A DNA stretch of 42,885 bases from an uncultured Bacilli bacterium (GTDB lineage: Bacteria > Bacillota_I > Bacilli_A > RF39 > UBA660): positions 1-42,885 of the forward strand of contig CAJTXV010000016.1 in NCBI GenBank assembly GCA_910584255.1, read 5' to 3'. A program made the position numbers and the translations under genes. The notes below the pieces were generated by a model. It was not told the origin of the DNA. It made no database searches and was given only the letters and a program-made list of their open reading frames with translations. Positions 1 through 8,085 of the stretch are shown piece after piece. Position 1 is the stretch's first letter. Each line of letters opens with the position of its first letter.

Positions 1-45
1 CACCAGCATAGCTGGTGGTTTTACTGTTTGACCCCATAGTCAAAC
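1..45. repeat. Two adjacent perfect hairpins, possible mobile-element end
   Basis: Two short perfect inverted repeats lie side by side: CACCAGC (1-7) with GCTGGTG (11-17), loop ATA; and GTTTGAC (26-32) with GTCAAAC (39-45), loop CCCATA. They lie beyond the gpmI terminator and are cut by the window edge. Subterminal hairpins of this type are known from IS200/IS605-family ends. No transposase is visible here, so the identity is only a guess. Confidence 0.35.
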
Positions 46-57
46 ACAATTAAAATA

Positions 58-87
58 AAATATCCTAGTTTTGTCACTAAGATATTT
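58..87 (-). terminator. Rho-independent terminator of gpmI
   Basis: Eleven-base arms 58-68 and 77-87 pair around the 8-base loop 69-76. On the minus strand the single mismatch becomes a U-G wobble. A T-rich stretch follows. It sits 6 bases past the gpmI stop codon. Confidence 0.75.
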
Positions 88-93
88 TTTATT

Positions 94-1593
94 TTATACT
101 AATGGATTTCCTGTCATTTCTTTTGGGATTTCTAAACCCATAATCTTAAGTATGGTAGGCGCTATATCCCCAAGCTTTCCATCTTTTGGAATATATTCGC
201 GATTACAAATAATAAAAGGGACCTTATTCGTTGTATGGGAAGTAATTATATTGTTATTTTCATCCACCATTAATTCACAATTCCCATGATCTGCTGTTAC
301 AATGACAGTTCCTTCTAACTCTTTCATTTTTCCATAAACTCTACCTAAATTCTCATCTACTGCTTCTACTGCCTTAATTGCAGCTTCTAAGTTTCCAGTG
401 TGTCCTACCATATCACAGTTCGCGAAATTTAATATAATCACGTCATAATGATTTTCTGATAATTCTTTTAATAGAGTATCTGTTACTTCATAAATACTCA
501 TTTCAGGCTTTAAGTCATAGGTTGCTACCTTTGGAGAAGGGATTAGTATTTTCTTTTCGTTCTGATAGTCCATTTCTTTTCCACCATCAAAGAAGAATGT
601 AACATGTGCATATTTTTCTGTTTCAGCAATCCTTAATTGCGATAAGCCTTGCTTTTCTAAATACTCTCCTAAGATATTTTTTAGGGATGGATCATCAAAT
701 GCATGATGTGCTTTTACTGATTCTACTACTGGTAGCATAGTTACTACTTTTAGATTTTGAAATCTTTGTACTTCCATTTCCTTGAACGACGGATTCGTTA
801 GAGCCGTTAAAATTTCTCTTAAACGATCTTTTCGATAGTTAAACACAATTACTCCATCGTTTTCCTCAATATTTCCAGACTCGTCAAAAATGGTTGGAAC
901 TAAGAATTCATCGGTTACTTCATTTTGATAACTTTCTTCCATAAACTTTTTGATAGAGTCGCTTTTTGGACCTATCCCATTTACTATAACGTCATAGCCT
1001 TTTTTTAGTCTATCGTAATTGTTATCGCGATCCATTCCATAGTATCTTCCCCCAATACTTGCAATTTTCCCTACTCCGATTTCTTTTAATTTTTCTTCCA
1101 CTTTTGATATGTACTGATAGGCACTTTTTTTATCTACATCTCTTCCATCAGTAAATAGGTGTAAATAAAGTGTCTGAACCCCACAGCTTTTACATAAATC
1201 TAGGATAGCCATTAAATGGTCTATATGAGAATGTACACCTCCATCACTAATTAAACCCATAATATGTAATTTCGAATTATGACTTTTGGTGTGATTTATT
1301 ACTGTATGAATTTCCTGATTTTCCAAGAAAGAACCGTCTTTAATTTTTGAATTAATTAATTCCTGTGGTTGATACACTAGCCTTCCAGCACCAATATTCA
1401 TATGGCCAACTTCAGAATTTCCCATTTGCCCCTTCGGAAGTCCTACAGGTTCTCCACTCGCATCTAAAGTACTATGTGGATAATTTTCCCATAGAAAATC
1501 AAAATTAGGCTTACTTGCTAATTTCACTGCATTTCCGCTTTTTTCTTCTCGAAGTCCAAATCCATCAAGAATTGCTAATAATACTGGTTTCAT
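94..1593 (-). CDS. gpmI: 2,3-bisphosphoglycerate-independent phosphoglycerate mutase
   Basis: This enzyme interconverts 3- and 2-phosphoglycerate in lower glycolysis, in the cytoplasm. The 499-residue product matches the usual length of about 510. Seen: the metal-binding Asp10 in AILDGFGL, the catalytic Ser60 in the motif GNSEVGHMNIGAGR, and the late metal motif TADHGN, all features of the alkaline-phosphatase-like GpmI family. The start is fixed by AAGGAGG six bases upstream of ATG 1593. It appears to be transcribed alone, with its own terminator at 58-87. It lies in a region with pgk, tpiA and gap but separated from them by unrelated genes. Confidence 0.97.
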   Translation of the reverse strand: MKPVLLAILDGFGLREEKSGNAVKLASKPNFDFLWENYPHSTLDASGEPVGLPKGQMGNSEVGHMNIGAGRLVYQPQELINSKIKDGSFLENQEIHTVINHTKSHNSKLHIMGLISDGGVHSHIDHLMAILDLCKSCGVQTLYLHLFTDGRDVDKKSAYQYISKVEEKLKEIGVGKIASIGGRYYGMDRDNNYDRLKKGYDVIVNGIGPKSDSIKKFMEESYQNEVTDEFLVPTIFDESGNIEENDGVIVFNYRKDRLREILTALTNPSFKEMEVQRFQNLKVVTMLPVVESVKAHHAFDDPSLKNILGEYLEKQGLSQLRIAETEKYAHVTFFFDGGKEMDYQNEKKILIPSPKVATYDLKPEMSIYEVTDTLLKELSENHYDVIILNFANCDMVGHTGNLEAAIKAVEAVDENLGRVYGKMKELEGTVIVTADHGNCELMVDENNNIITSHTTNKVPFIICNREYIPKDGKLGDIAPTILKIMGLEIPKEMTGNPLV

Positions 1594-1633
1594 TTCTTCC
1601 TCCTTACAAATAAAAATTTATGTTTCATTTTGC

Positions 1634-1662
1634 TTGTATCTATTCTATAAAAGGTATATACT
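1634..1662 (+). promoter_or_regulatory. Predicted promoter of the small RNA
   Basis: TTGTAT (1634-1639), a 17-base spacer, then TATACT (1657-1662). Transcription would start near 1666-1669, exactly where the folded element at 1666-1739 begins. It faces away from gpmI. Confidence 0.5.
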
Positions 1663-1665
1663 ATA

Positions 1666-1739
1666 GGTGGAAGTACATTTGGAGGTTTACCAAATGTCCA
1701 CTGTTTGTAGAACATTTGATTTTATCAAATGTTTTTTTC
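1666..1739 (+). ncRNA. Candidate small structured RNA with intrinsic terminator
   Basis: Hairpin 1 pairs GTGGA (1667-1671) with TCCAC (1697-1701), and CATTTGG (1676-1682) with CCAAATG (1690-1696), leaving AGTA bulged. A 9-base linker follows. Hairpin 2 is a perfect 10-bp stem, 1711-1720 with 1724-1733, followed by a run of seven T: a strong terminator. With the promoter at 1634-1662 this is a self-contained unit of about 72 nt in a gap between two minus-strand genes. CATTTG/CAAATG occurs in both hairpins, so alternative pairing is possible. Alternative reading: GGAGG (1681-1685) and ATG at 1694 could start a 27-codon peptide ending at 1777, with both elements locked in hairpin 1. The RNA family was not recognised. 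Confidence 0.5.
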
Positions 1740-1762
1740 TTTTAACCAAAACCCCTAGTTAC

Positions 1763-1852
1763 CTAGTGTTTCATTAAATATATCACTAGAAATATGATGA
1801 TTGCACCTAATATTAGAATCACATTAATTAGTTTATTTACTACTTCTTTCAT
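1763..1852 (-). CDS. Putative 29-residue single-pass membrane peptide
   Basis: A short frame starts at ATG 1852 behind the Shine-Dalgarno-like AAGAAGGGA and ends at TAG 1763. The product has a charged N-terminus (MKEVVNK), a hydrophobic stretch of about 20 residues (roughly 7-26) and a short basic tail (MKH). That is the layout of many bacterial small membrane proteins. It lies between the AAA ATPase gene and gpmI, in the same direction. Function is unknown; the call rests on start signal and composition only. Confidence 0.45.
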   Translation of the reverse strand: MKEVVNKLINVILILGAIIIFLVIYLMKH

Positions 1853-1934
1853 AAATATCCCTTCTTCCTAGTGAACATTTGATCCAAGTGTACCTATTTA
1901 TAATTATTTACTTTTTTTAAGTAGTGGGATATTT

Positions 1935-3209
1935 TTATAAATTTTCTTTTAAACAGAAAACTGCATAAATTGGAATATAACGAACGTTTTTCTTAATGCT
2001 AAAATTATCTTCTGTAATTCTGATTCCTTCTGTGATATTAAACTTACTCATAAATAGAGAAAGTGATTTTGCTTTTGAAATATTTTTATTTACGATTTCG
2101 ATTGGAATAATTTTTCCCGCTCTTGTTTGAATCACAAATGGAACTTCAGCTTTTCCTTCTGACTGGTAATAATATAGGTTATATCCTGCTGATATAATCG
2201 TTGTAGCAATATTATTTTCATAGAGTATGTACTTAAAATTATCATCAGTTAAAAATTTAATTCTAGATAGATGCATCATCATAAATAATACTCCAGTATC
2301 ATTTAAATACAATTTAAAACTCTCTACATCCCTACAATGACTAAGAGGCGGTTTTACTTCACTAATTTTATAACATTTATGGGCAATCCCATTATTACTT
2401 AAAAAGTCTAACGCTTTTTCATAGTCCTTACTTCTTCCACCAGTTCTCATTAGTCCATATTGAAACTTTCGATTTGGTTTTAGAAGTTGATAAGGCAAAA
2501 TATTTAAGGCATCTTCAGCTCTTTGTATATCAATTAAATTTTCAATGCTTAATAATTCTCTTTTATAACAATCTAGTACTTTTTCCTGAATCATTTTTAT
2601 CTTTAGATCTGATTCTTTATCTAAACTCGCTTTGACAGCTTCTGGTAATCCTCCTGTCATTAAATAACTTTCATAGTAATCCATGGCAATATTATGAAAT
2701 GGCATTGGTTTATTACTACGATAAGAACTTTTAATAAATTCTATTAGTTCTATATTTCCAATCGCTTTTAAATATTCTTCAAAATCAAGTCCAGACATAC
2801 TACGATACTGTAGTTCTTCTCCTTTAAATACAGATAATTTTTCTCGATTGGACGTAATTAAAATAATATGGTATTCATTCGGTTCGGAACCAAACTTTTT
2901 AAATCCTTTTACAATTTCTTCATCCTTTAAATTATCAATAATAATTAGTGTGTCATTTTTTAAAATAGATTCACCTACTAACAAAGAAAGACGTGCTACT
3001 AATCTATCTATCGTTCTTTCTTTTTGGATAATACTTTTTAATGTTACGTTGTTATCACTATTAATATAGGCTACCGTCTTATACTCCTTCTCTCCGAACT
3101 CTATTGCCGTATAAGTCTTTCCTACTTGCTTATTTCCGAAGAGTAGAAGTGGTTTTCTGTTTAAATCTTTCTTCCACTTTTGTAAGTCTTGATATATTTT
3201 TCGTTCCAT
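1935..3209 (-). CDS. AAA ATPase with C-terminal DUF4143-like domain
   Basis: A 424-residue protein with a Walker A motif GNKQVGKT at residues 25-32 and a Walker B-like run ending in LIIID near residue 90, as in the AAA_14 family. The C-terminal part, from about residue 195, resembles DUF4143, often described as a nuclease-like fold; that part is family recall, not a motif I can prove. Such ATPases are common, scattered and functionally unclear in Firmicutes. The start is at ATG 3209 after AAGGAG. It has its own near-perfect promoter at 3243-3271, so it is an independent unit. No partner gene is evident. Confidence 0.8.
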   Translation of the reverse strand: MERKIYQDLQKWKKDLNRKPLLLFGNKQVGKTYTAIEFGEKEYKTVAYINSDNNVTLKSIIQKERTIDRLVARLSLLVGESILKNDTLIIIDNLKDEEIVKGFKKFGSEPNEYHIILITSNREKLSVFKGEELQYRSMSGLDFEEYLKAIGNIELIEFIKSSYRSNKPMPFHNIAMDYYESYLMTGGLPEAVKASLDKESDLKIKMIQEKVLDCYKRELLSIENLIDIQRAEDALNILPYQLLKPNRKFQYGLMRTGGRSKDYEKALDFLSNNGIAHKCYKISEVKPPLSHCRDVESFKLYLNDTGVLFMMMHLSRIKFLTDDNFKYILYENNIATTIISAGYNLYYYQSEGKAEVPFVIQTRAGKIIPIEIVNKNISKAKSLSLFMSKFNITEGIRITEDNFSIKKNVRYIPIYAVFCLKENL

Positions 3210-3242
3210 AAATCGTAATCTCCTTACACTATTATTATTTAC

Positions 3243-3271
3243 ATTATAGATTTTTCCATATTATTTGTCAA
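3243..3271 (-). promoter_or_regulatory. Consensus sigma-A promoter of the AAA ATPase gene
   Basis: On the minus strand: TTGACA (3266-3271), a 17-base spacer, TATAAT (3243-3248). Both hexamers are perfect matches to the housekeeping consensus. Confidence 0.85.
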
Positions 3272-3305
3272 TTCTTTCATGTAAATTCATTTCAAAGCAA
3301 AAGAA

Positions 3306-3326
3306 AAAGACTTATCAAAAGCCTTT
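3306..3326 (-). terminator. Terminator of the lipoprotein gene
   Basis: Arms 3306-3313 and 3319-3326 form an 8-bp stem with one G-U pair and loop ATCAA. A T-rich run follows on the minus strand, overlapping the end of the coding region. Confidence 0.65.
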
Positions 3327-3894
3327 ATTTACTACCGATTCGTTTTTCTAATTTATCATCGATAATCATAGGAATTAAGTCTTGCATTTCTTCTCTGCTA
3401 TAACTATCTTGATCTCCATAATATAAAATAGCGTAATTATAAGCAGGTTTACTATCTACAATTTCTGATATCATATAGGAAGTATTTACCTCGTTATCTT
3501 TAAACACATGTTTATCTCTTTCAATATATTCTACCGAAATCAAATCCCCTTCTAATGCATCAAAATATAAGTAAATGTCACTAAGATAGTATCCATTTCT
3601 ATGATACCTACCATACTCTTCAGAAGACTGATATTTTCTTCTTTGATTCGGATTTACTAAAGCATCTAAGCATTCTCTATGAACAAAACTCATTTCTTCT
3701 TTTCCCATCGCATCGATTGTTGTAATGATTAGTTTATCTGTATCGTTCAATAGATCAAAGTTTTGTGTTTCTTGCATCGTCTCGGCAACTGTTAACTTTG
3801 GGCTTTCTTCTTCCCCACAACCAACTGTAGTTAATGCGATTGTGCTTGCTAATGCTAAAGCACCAATATTTTTGTTCAACCTCAAATTATACAC
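3325..3894 (-). CDS. Putative lipoprotein of unknown function
   Basis: A 189-residue product with a basic N-terminus, a hydrophobic segment and a lipobox LTTVGC with the acylated cysteine at about residue 26, so it should be exported and processed through Lgt (encoded at 25562-26380). The start appears to be GTG at 3894, behind the purine-rich run GAGGGGGA. The mature part is polar and rich in Tyr, Asp and Glu; I recognise no family. It has its own promoter (3926-3954) and terminator (3306-3326), between spo0A upstream and the AAA ATPase gene downstream. Confidence 0.75.
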   Translation of the reverse strand: MYNLRLNKNIGALALASTIALTTVGCGEEESPKLTVAETMQETQNFDLLNDTDKLIITTIDAMGKEEMSFVHRECLDALVNPNQRRKYQSSEEYGRYHRNGYYLSDIYLYFDALEGDLISVEYIERDKHVFKDNEVNTSYMISEIVDSKPAYNYAILYYGDQDSYSREEMQDLIPMIIDDKLEKRIGSK

Positions 3895-3925
3895 ATACTT
3901 TCCCCCTCTATAAAAGAATACACAG

Positions 3926-3954
3926 ATTGTACCATATTTAACTTATATTATCAA
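3926..3954 (-). promoter_or_regulatory. Predicted sigma-A promoter of the 3325-3894 lipoprotein
   Basis: On the minus strand: TTGATA (3949-3954), 17-base spacer, TACAAT (3926-3931). Confidence 0.65.
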
Positions 3955-4053
3955 GTGTTTTATAAAATTGGTAATTGCAATTTCCTATTTTTATAGAATA
4001 GATTTCTGATTAAATTTGCCTTCTTATTAATACATGACTTTTAAAATAAAGAA

Positions 4054-4075
4054 AAGAACTTTGTCAAAAGCTCTT
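4054..4075 (-). terminator. Terminator of spo0A
   Basis: Nine-base arms 4054-4062 and 4067-4075 with one G-U pair and a 4-base loop, followed on the minus strand by a T-rich stretch. It overlaps the spo0A stop codon. Confidence 0.65.
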
Positions 4076-4847
4076 ACTTACTATAATTTCTTTGAAATTC
4101 CAATCTTAATTTATCGGCAACTGTAACGATGAACTCTGAATTGGTTGGCTTTGCCTTATCTATATCGACACTATGTCCAAAGATATCTTCCATTAAATCC
4201 CAATCTCCTCGATTCCAACTCACTTCAATTGCATGTCTGATTGCTCTTTCTACACGAGAAACTGTAGTATCAAACTTTCCTGCAATGCTTGGATAGAGTT
4301 CTTTGGTGATTCCACCAATCACCTCGGGATTATCATAAATAATGGAAATACCTTCTCGAATATACTGATATCCTTTAATATGTGATGGTATTCCTAGTTC
4401 ATGAAGAATCTTCGTAATAGAAATCTGTAAATTATTGTGATAGATGTCAATGGATGTGTTTCGGTAATTATTATTATCTTGGCACTCTTCTAACCTATGT
4501 TCTAGATCTGAAAGTTCAAATGGTTTTAATATAAAATAATTTACTCCATATTCTGCTACCTTTCGAATCATATCCTGTGAATTGTACGAAGTTAAAACAA
4601 TAATCTTTTTATCAATTTGTTCCTTCCTCATGGCTTCTAGAATGAATAGACCATCCTTCTTTGGCATAATCAAGTCTAAGATGATTGTATCATAATCCTT
4701 TTGTCTATGACGAATTAAATCCAATCCTTCATCCCCATCATGTGCCTCTAAAACTAATTCTATACTAGCGTGATTTTTAAAATACTCCTTAATCATTCCT
4801 ACTAACTCGACATTATCGTCAATCATAAGTACTCTGACTTTTTTCAT
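4074..4847 (-). CDS. spo0A: Sporulation master regulator Spo0A (response regulator)
   Basis: A 257-residue two-domain protein. The N-terminal receiver has the acidic pair Asp10-Asp11, the phosphoacceptor Asp58 in IILDLIMP, Thr/Ser at LTSY and Lys108 in ILKPF. The C-terminal part carries the Spo0A effector domain, including ITKILHELGIPSHIKGYQY and the helix-turn-helix segment with TTVSRVERAIRHAIEVSW. This effector domain is specific to Spo0A. In endospore formers phosphorylated Spo0A controls entry into sporulation. ATG 4847 is chosen because AAAGGGGA precedes it; upstream in-frame codons lack a site. The phosphorelay is not in the window, so actual sporulation is inference. Confidence 0.95.
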   Translation of the reverse strand: MKKVRVLMIDDNVELVGMIKEYFKNHASIELVLEAHDGDEGLDLIRHRQKDYDTIILDLIMPKKDGLFILEAMRKEQIDKKIIVLTSYNSQDMIRKVAEYGVNYFILKPFELSDLEHRLEECQDNNNYRNTSIDIYHNNLQISITKILHELGIPSHIKGYQYIREGISIIYDNPEVIGGITKELYPSIAGKFDTTVSRVERAIRHAIEVSWNRGDWDLMEDIFGHSVDIDKAKPTNSEFIVTVADKLRLEFQRNYSK

Positions 4848-4916
4848 ATTTTCCCCTTTCTTACTACACGCATCTCCATTATACAATATAATTTTACAAA
4901 TTGATACGGAGAAGAA

Positions 4917-4939
4917 ACACTAGTTTTGTCAAATAGTGT
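4917..4939 (-). terminator. Terminator of the pgk-tpiA operon
   Basis: A 6-bp stem, ACACTA (4917-4922) with TAGTGT (4934-4939), around an 11-base loop. TTCTT follows on the minus strand. It is a modest terminator, placed just after the small peptide gene. Confidence 0.5.
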
Positions 4940-4960
4940 CGAAAAAGGAAAAATTTTGTT

Positions 4961-5125
4961 TTATTTATTTAATGTGTTAAAAGAAAAAGCAGCAATCGAT
5001 ATAACAATTACGACAATTAGTACCCAAAATAGTGGATTATCAAAGTTCGTTTCTATAATCTTTTGTAGGTCCTGCATTGTATTACTGAACCATGTACCAA
5101 TATCATTAAAAATATCTAAACTCAT
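4961..5125 (-). CDS. Small single-pass membrane protein coupled to tpiA
   Basis: A 54-codon gene whose ATG (5125-5123) overlaps the tpiA stop in ATGA, with a strong GGAGGT site inside the last tpiA codons. This is the arrangement expected for translational coupling. The product has a polar, partly amphipathic N-terminal half (about residues 1-31) and one hydrophobic segment (about 32-49, FWVLIVVIVISIAAF), then a short tail. I recognise no family. Position in the pgk/flippase/glycosyltransferase/tpiA operon suggests a membrane-related job, but that is inference. Confidence 0.75.
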   Translation of the reverse strand: MSLDIFNDIGTWFSNTMQDLQKIIETNFDNPLFWVLIVVIVISIAAFSFNTLNK

Positions 5126-5835
5126 TTTTTTACCTCCAATATTTCAATTATTTTTCTCAATTCTTCTATTTTTAAACTGGCTCCTCCAATTAGATAACCA
5201 TCGATTTCTTCTATTCTATTTAACGATTCTATATTTCTTTGGTTTACACTCCCTCCATATATCACTTTACACTCTATCGAGTAGTTATTTTTCATATATT
5301 CTTTTATCCACTGAAGTGTCGATTTAATTTCATCATGAGCGGGGGTATTTCCTGTTCCAATCGACCAAACTGGTTCATAAGCAATTATAATCTCTTTTAA
5401 TTCTAAATCATAAAGTACTGTATCTAGTTGTTTTTTTAAAACTTCAAGTTTTTTTTCCTTTTCTTCTAAGCTTTCCCCAATACAAAGAATTGGCACCACA
5501 TGATAATCAAAACATAAAGCCATCTTTTTTCGGATTAGATGGTCATCTTCATTTGAATAAATTCTTCTTTCAGAATGTCCAATAATTGCATACTGAATTC
5601 CAAGAGAAATTAGTTGCTCAATAGATACTTCTCCGGTTAAAGATCCCATTTTCCGACTCGCAATATTTTGACTCCCAAGATAATAGTTTTTTCCATTAAA
5701 ATAAGATAAATACGGATAGCTTGGGCATATAATCAATGTATTTTTTTTACATTCTAATGTATCTAAAGCCTCTTTATAAGATTTTGCTTCCTCTAAAGTA
5801 AAATTCATTTTAAGATTGCTTATGATCAGTTTCAT
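5122..5835 (-). CDS. tpiA: Triosephosphate isomerase
   Basis: Interconverts dihydroxyacetone phosphate and glyceraldehyde 3-phosphate. The 237-residue product is slightly shorter than the usual 250. Seen: substrate residues Asn7 and Lys9 in SNLKMN (NWKMN in most homologues), catalytic His87 in IIGHSERR, catalytic Glu154 in AYEPVWSIGTG, and the phosphate-binding GGSVN near the C-terminus. The start at ATG 5835 is set by AAGGAGAG; it lies inside the end of the glycosyltransferase gene (26-base overlap). It is the fourth gene of the pgk operon and is followed, with overlap, by the 54-residue membrane peptide. Confidence 0.96.
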   Translation of the reverse strand: MKLIISNLKMNFTLEEAKSYKEALDTLECKKNTLIICPSYPYLSYFNGKNYYLGSQNIASRKMGSLTGEVSIEQLISLGIQYAIIGHSERRIYSNEDDHLIRKKMALCFDYHVVPILCIGESLEEKEKKLEVLKKQLDTVLYDLELKEIIIAYEPVWSIGTGNTPAHDEIKSTLQWIKEYMKNNYSIECKVIYGGSVNQRNIESLNRIEEIDGYLIGGASLKIEELRKIIEILEVKK

Positions 5836-7060
5836 CTTTCTCTCCTTTAAACTTCTCAACAATTTTTCCAAATACACCCAAACGATTTTCTTTATGATCT
5901 AAAGCATACTGGTAGACTTTTAATACAGATTCTGCGAAATATTTTGAACTATATCGATCTACATTAATTCTTGCTTGCTTCGATAACTTCTGATTTAATT
6001 CGTGGTCATTATATAGTTCTTCAATTGCTTTTTTGCATCCCTTTTTTGATTTAAATAGCTTTCCATTTAAATCATGAATTACCGTATTTTGAAAGCTTTC
6101 ATCTTCAATACAGATTGGTGTTACTTCTGATGCCATTGCTTCAATCACGGTTAATCCTTGTGTTTCTGTTACAGAAGCTGTTAGGAAAATATCTGCTAGA
6201 TGGTAATAGTATGGCATATCTTCCCATTTTGCTTTTCCAACCATTAAAATTTTTTCTTCTAATCCGTAGCTTTGAATCAATTGTTTATATTCTTCTGCAT
6301 CTGGTCCATCGCCAACAATTAATAGTTTTAAATTTGGACATTGAGATAAACAATCTTTTACAACATCAATTAAATATACGATGTTTTTTTCTTGGGCGAT
6401 TCTTCCTACAAAAATGGAAACGAAATCATTCTTCTTTAAATGATATTTCCTTTTTAGTTTTTGAATCTTTTCGTTATCTACATTTTCTTTATAGAATCTT
6501 TCTAATTCAATTCCTGTTGGAATAATATGAATATTTTTATCTACCTTATACTTTTCTTTAAATAGATCATAAGTCTTCTTTGTTGGAACAATTAATTCAC
6601 TTGCAGTTCTATCGCAATAGAATTTGGTTAAGTATTCCACAATTTTTTTACTAGATTTATCAAAATATCCTTTGGTAACATAATGAACATAATCTTCATA
6701 CATTGTGTGGTAGGTATGAACTAATGGAATATCTAGTTGAAAAGCTAAAAGTCGTGCAAAAGTTCCAACGGCAAACTCAGTCTGTGAATGAATGATATCT
6801 AATTTCCATGTTTTAATCATATTGACTGCTTTAATTGGGTATAGCCCTGTGAGTCTAGAATCATAAATTCCTGTTGGTATTCCTGGAATTCTTAAAATAT
6901 GTTCTTCCTCATCATAATCATAGTGAAAGCTTTCCAAATTTGCAGTTACAACAAACACTGTATGTCCTAATTTTTCTAATGCTTTTTTAAGCATGACTTC
7001 ACTGGTTACTAACCCACTAATATATGGTGTATATGCCTCTGTAAAAATTCCTATTCGCAT
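5810..7060 (-). CDS. GT4 glycosyltransferase, probable diacylglycerol glucosyltransferase
   Basis: A 416-residue GT-B fold enzyme. The N-terminus MRIGIFTEAYTPYISG is the typical start of GT4 lipid glucosyltransferases. The HTYHTMYEDYVHY stretch and the C-terminal E-x7-E motif (ETQGLTVIE) fit the family that makes monoglucosyl-diacylglycerol in Acholeplasma and low-GC Gram-positives. It would transfer glucose from UDP-glucose to membrane lipid on the inner face of the membrane. AAAGGAAG precedes ATG 7060, which overlaps the end of the flippase-like gene by 10 bases. The pairing with that gene supports a glycolipid or lipoteichoic-acid-anchor role. The exact acceptor is not provable from sequence. 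Confidence 0.85.
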   Translation of the reverse strand: MRIGIFTEAYTPYISGLVTSEVMLKKALEKLGHTVFVVTANLESFHYDYDEEEHILRIPGIPTGIYDSRLTGLYPIKAVNMIKTWKLDIIHSQTEFAVGTFARLLAFQLDIPLVHTYHTMYEDYVHYVTKGYFDKSSKKIVEYLTKFYCDRTASELIVPTKKTYDLFKEKYKVDKNIHIIPTGIELERFYKENVDNEKIQKLKRKYHLKKNDFVSIFVGRIAQEKNIVYLIDVVKDCLSQCPNLKLLIVGDGPDAEEYKQLIQSYGLEEKILMVGKAKWEDMPYYYHLADIFLTASVTETQGLTVIEAMASEVTPICIEDESFQNTVIHDLNGKLFKSKKGCKKAIEELYNDHELNQKLSKQARINVDRYSSKYFAESVLKVYQYALDHKENRLGVFGKIVEKFKGEKDETDHKQS

Positions 7061-8067
7061 TTCTTCTCACTTCCTTTAAGATTAAAGATAATTGCACCAA
7101 CTATCATTAGAAAATAATATGAGATAAATCTCCAAATTAGTAATGATGCCTTTAATATACCACCTTTTATAAAGGAACCAAAGAACCTGAGATAGCCATA
7201 TTCTATTCCGCCAGATGCTCCTGGAATCGGTACAAAAGAGCCAATAATCAAAATATAGGCGGATGAACAAATTGCACCCACTGGCGTTACAGGATTATCA
7301 AATCCTAAAAGAGAGGCAATTACAAAATATGGCATCGCATAATTCAGTGTTAAATAAATGAAATTATATAAATATGACTCCAAACAGAGTTTTTTATGTT
7401 GCTTTAAATAAGTCGTTCCTTGATGGAAGTCACTGACTTTCTCACTCCATTCTGCCTGTTTCTTTTCTTTATCTTTTACGATTTTTAGTTTGGCTAAAAC
7501 TGCAATTGCTTTATCTATTATTATATGATTAAATTTACTACTAAAACTAATAATAATTAATCCGAGCATTACAAGTGTATTCATAAGAAAACCTAATGCA
7601 ATCAAATTCTTTAGTAAGGTTACTTCTTTAAATAGATTCCACTTCCAATTGACTAATAGAGCAATCAATCCATAGGTTACTAATGCTGCTTGATATAATA
7701 TAAAATTCTGCATAATGATATTGGTTGCTTTTGTAAATCGGAATCCCTCTTTTTTTAGCATATAAATTTGCATTGGTTGTCCACCTGTAGAAAAAGGAGT
7801 AATTCCATTAAAAAATTTGGTAATAAATTGCATCTTTAAAGCACTTTTATAAGAATAGTTATCAGTATAACTATCTACTACTTTTTTATACGCAAGTGCT
7901 TCAAACATCAGTGCTATAATCTGACATAAAAAAGCAAGAGACAATACTAGAATATTTGCTTTTAATATTGCATCGATGATTGCGTTGAAGTCATCTTTTA
8001 ATACAAAACCAACAATTACTATGGTAGCAATTAATAAGATGATACTGTTTTTCTTTAAACCCTTCAT
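7051..8067 (-). CDS. Lysylphosphatidylglycerol synthase-like TM protein (flippase-like domain)
   Basis: A 338-residue polytopic membrane protein with about seven to eight hydrophobic segments. The motifs FNGITPFSTGGQP (near residue 90) and PGASGGIEYG (near residue 280) mark the LPG_synthase_TM / UPF0104 family, the membrane half of MprF without its catalytic domain. Members are often next to lipid glycosyltransferases and are proposed to move lipids across the membrane. AAGGAG precedes ATG 8067. It sits between pgk (18 bases upstream) and the glycosyltransferase (overlapping), so the pair probably acts together. Transport of glycolipid is inference from context. Confidence 0.85.
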   Translation of the reverse strand: MKGLKKNSIILLIATIVIVGFVLKDDFNAIIDAILKANILVLSLAFLCQIIALMFEALAYKKVVDSYTDNYSYKSALKMQFITKFFNGITPFSTGGQPMQIYMLKKEGFRFTKATNIIMQNFILYQAALVTYGLIALLVNWKWNLFKEVTLLKNLIALGFLMNTLVMLGLIIISFSSKFNHIIIDKAIAVLAKLKIVKDKEKKQAEWSEKVSDFHQGTTYLKQHKKLCLESYLYNFIYLTLNYAMPYFVIASLLGFDNPVTPVGAICSSAYILIIGSFVPIPGASGGIEYGYLRFFGSFIKGGILKASLLIWRFISYYFLMIVGAIIFNLKGSEKKCE

Positions 8068-8085
8068 AATTTACTCCTTGCTTTC

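Noticed and set aside
1872..1894. Imperfect palindrome ACATTTGATCCAAGTGT upstream of the 29-residue peptide, similar to the terminator stem at 1711-1733
   Set aside because: One mismatched pair, no T run, and too little to distinguish an operator from chance.
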